A stretch of DNA of 64,000 nucleotides from Ustilaginoidea virens. Its lineage: Eukaryota; Ascomycota; Sordariomycetes; Hypocreales; Clavicipitaceae. The stretch is taken from NCBI RefSeq assembly GCF_000687475.1, contig NC_057320.1, forward strand, positions 4,808,501 to 4,872,500, in the 5' to 3' direction. Position numbers and translations under genes: made by a program. The notes beneath the pieces are model-generated. The model made no database searches and was not told where the DNA came from. It saw only the letters and a list, made by a program, of their open reading frames with translations. Positions 61,723 through 64,000 of the stretch are shown one piece after another (positions within the stretch are counted from its first letter, which is position 1; each line of letters begins with the position of its first letter).

Positions 61723-62836
61723 GAGACAGCTGCATGCACCAGTCTACCCGACCGTAGCTGATCTCTCAAGCTGCTTCAACATCCATCCAATTTCGATGCT
61801 CCCATCATCGACCATCGCAAGGCAACGGCTACAGCAAGCTCAACACTGTGTTCTCCTTCGACGGCGGCTAGAGTGTGGCTCGCCGCGCTTGGTTCATGCG
61901 CCGCCACCCGGTCGGGCCACCAAATGGTGTTGCCGTCGCACAAAAAAGGCGCCTCGTGCACCAGCCGGATCATCACTTGGGAATCAATCACCCTTCAGGC
62001 AGGGAGCGGCTGCGTACGGCTGTCATTTCTCTAGAACCAAACATTAATCCAATCGGGTAAAAACAACCGTTGACATTACATTGGCATAGCTGGCGGCCGC
62101 TAACCAGGGGGTACTAGGCTAGGCACCACCCGCCACTAGCCTACTAGCCCGTCCGTCTACCCGTCAGTTGCAGCCAGCCCCCGCAGATTCATGGTTTATT
62201 CGACGCGCGGACTTTATTCCAAGTCGAAACGAAACACCCCGCTCGACACACAAACACACACACACACTTCCTTTGCAGATGCCTCCCGATAAAGCCCCGT
62301 GAAGATTGAGATGCCGGCCTAGGTAGGGAGCCATCAGCGAGGCCGTCATTTCGGGAGACGCAACAATCGCAGCGGTTCAGGCGTCGTTGCCTCGGCGTTC
62401 AGTCCTGCCGGGCGAACTGACCCGACCTTGTGGCGGACTCGGGCCCAAAAAACTGCTCATGCTGAGGCTATCACCAAACCGCTTGGTGTGGCGCATCAGC
62501 CAATCCGTCGATTGCTTCGGCCTGACAAGTCGTTGTTGCCCCCCTTTCCCCTCCCCGTCGGGTTGCACAAAATTTGAGGGACGTCTGGACGTCTCTCCAC
62601 CATATTTAACCGCCCTTTGCAGCCGCTCTTTGCAAGCATCCCCGACCCCCTTCTTGCCATCTTTCCCTTTGCAGTAGCGAACCTATTCTCCCGCAACGGT
62701 TAGCAACGTCCGATGGCCATGAGTCTTGAGCCCTAGCCGCCCGCCACTGCCTGGTATCCCGCGCTGCCCAGATATCGCTATCCCGCTGCAGTTCATCTCC
62801 CCACGGGCGGTGCCTGATGCCGGCACCACTTGGGCC

Positions 62837-64000
62837 ATGGCGCCACCGGTCGAGGTGAGGCAGAAAGCGCGAGGCAAACCCCGCGGCATGCGCCGAGACC
62901 GGGACTGCCATAGCTGCAGGACGCGCAACATCAAATGTGACCTGAACCGCCCGTCGTGTGCACAGTGTCTCGAGGCGAAGATTGTTTGCGCAGGGTATCC
63001 GCAGCGGGTGATTTGGGCGACGGAGCGATCGGCCAGGGACGCGGCGTCGCCCACGGCTGGTGGTGGTGGTGGTGGTGGTGGTGGTGGTGGTGCAGCGCCG
63101 CCGGGCGTCGAGGCGCAAAGGCAGCAACGCAGAGCATCAAGACCAAACGCACCCGGAAAGCCACCTGGGCCTAGTCTGGCTGACGGGGCCGCTTCTGGGA
63201 AAACGGGCGCGGGCATGGCAACGACACCAACATCCACTCTGGCAGCCACCTGTTCGGGGAGCCCTGTTCTCGATCTGCCTTGCTTGCCGACGGACCAAAA
63301 CAGCTTCATGACGAGCCTCGTGGCATTTTGCCAACACATCATATCAACAGACATGTCCGGAGGCGACCGCGGCCACTACCTGTCCATAGAAGCCGCCCGC
63401 CTCATCTCCCAGCTGCACGACCTGATGAAAGCGCGGATCGAGGGCCGGGCCGGGGCCCCGTTGGCCCGCGGAGAGACGTGGGACTCGATTGAGACGGCGC
63501 GCCACCGACTCGCCGTGCTGATTGGGCTCAACGAGGCCCTCGAAGCCGCCAACCCGTTCGCGTTTCTGGGAATCGCCGCCTTTGCCGTGCTCGAGGTTTG
63601 CGACAGCCCCTTTGGCGAGTGGCAGCGTCACCTGCACGGGGCCAAGTCGCTGCTCGACTACCACTGCCCCGACCACGGCGCGCTGCAGGACCTGTCGCGC
63701 ACCGTGACGGGGCTGACCGAGATTGTCGCCCGGCTCGTCTGGTTCGACACACTGGGCGCCATCGCCAGAGGGTCGCAGGGCCTCATCTTTGACGAGTGGC
63801 ACCGCCGGACCGTCGACCAGAGGCTGTTCCAGGTGGTGGGCTGCTCGGCCGACAGCTTCGAGCTGTTCAGCAAGGTGGCGAGCGGGCACGTGGCCGCGCA
63901 CGCCATGGACGCGTGCATGCTGGCCATGGAGCAGCTCGCCAGCGTCAACGCGGACGACGACTCGGCCTGGGGCGTCTCGGCCAACGTCAACCGGTGCGCG
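62837..64000 (+). CDS. Zn2Cys6 fungal transcription factor (3' end outside window)
   Basis: Open from the ATG at 62837 to the window edge, 388 codons without a stop or needed intron. The zinc cluster is complete at residues 24-51: CHSCRTRNIKC then CAQCLEAKIVC, spacing C-x2-C-x6-C-x6-C-x2-C-x6-C. A run of eleven Gly codons (GGT) follows at 63059-63091. From about residue 150 the sequence resembles the DUF3468-type (fungal_trans_2) regulatory region: NSFMTSLVAFCQHIIS, EWQRHLHGAKSLLDYH, VARLVWFDTLGAIARG. That layout is typical of regulators of small-molecule metabolism. Divergent to the MFS transporter 1.8 kb away, its possible target. Confidence 0.9.
   Translation, partial: MAPPVEVRQKARGKPRGMRRDRDCHSCRTRNIKCDLNRPSCAQCLEAKIVCAGYPQRVIWATERSARDAASPTAGGGGGGGGGGGAAPPGVEAQRQQRRASRPNAPGKPPGPSLADGAASGKTGAGMATTPTSTLAATCSGSPVLDLPCLPTDQNSFMTSLVAFCQHIISTDMSGGDRGHYLSIEAARLISQLHDLMKARIEGRAGAPLARGETWDSIETARHRLAVLIGLNEALEAANPFAFLGIAAFAVLEVCDSPFGEWQRHLHGAKSLLDYHCPDHGALQDLSRTVTGLTEIVARLVWFDTLGAIARGSQGLIFDEWHRRTVDQRLFQVVGCSADSFELFSKVASGHVAAHAMDACMLAMEQLASVNADDDSAWGVSANVNRCA
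63059..63091 (+). repeat. (GGT)11 repeat coding for polyglycine
   Basis: Eleven uninterrupted GGT codons in the linker after the zinc cluster. Confidence 0.92.

Larger units (their letters stand above)
61041..62836. other. Divergent intergenic region between MFS and regulator
   Basis: Contains a solo LTR and a 14-bp tandem repeat. No gene supported. Confidence 0.55.

Overview
The window is nuclear DNA from a filamentous ascomycete. The genes carry short GT-AG introns of about 50-200 bp with fungal branch sites. There are two Zn2Cys6 regulators, two oligopeptide (OPT) transporters, a fungal rhodopsin-like membrane protein and an ACS-family MFS carrier. GC-rich genes alternate with decayed repeat-rich stretches. 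A Sordariomycete, perhaps Hypocreales, is my guess from gene style only.

Left part (1-17.7 kb), all on the + strand: the 3' part of a Rieske choline/betaine-type monooxygenase, a Zn2Cys6 regulator, an intronless FAD/GcvT dimethylglycine-oxidase-like enzyme, a peroxisomal (SKL-ending) enoyl-CoA hydratase, a TLP1-type thiolase-like protein with a 15-serine insertion, and an OPT transporter. The first five look like a catabolic cluster for a methylated quaternary amine, possibly one with an acyl-CoA stage. Five GATA motifs lie between the regulator and the oxidase, which would fit nitrogen control.

Middle-left (17.7-34 kb): gene-poor DNA with relics. These are LTR fragments, a dynamin-like GTPase pseudogene, an imperfect inverted repeat, an APH-like kinase gene with one frameshift, one apparently intact unknown gene (418 aa), a small gene with a WW-like N-terminus, and a metallo-beta-lactamase-fold gene with disrupted frame. 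A second OPT gene (34.2-37.1 kb, seven exons) reconstructs cleanly.

Middle-right (39-52.3 kb): a transposon graveyard. It holds Ty3/gypsy pol pieces (protease-linker, reverse transcriptase, integrase) on the - strand, four copies of a Cys-rich ORF family I do not recognise, and a solo LTR with perfect 5-bp target duplications.

Right part (53.6-64 kb): histidyl-tRNA synthetase, a seven-exon rhodopsin-like membrane protein, a pantothenate/allantoate-type MFS transporter on the - strand, a second solo LTR of the same family with its own target duplication, and a Zn2Cys6 regulator that runs off the right edge. Exon joins were worked out by hand from splice signals and reading frame. Family calls rest on motif recognition, not on database searches.
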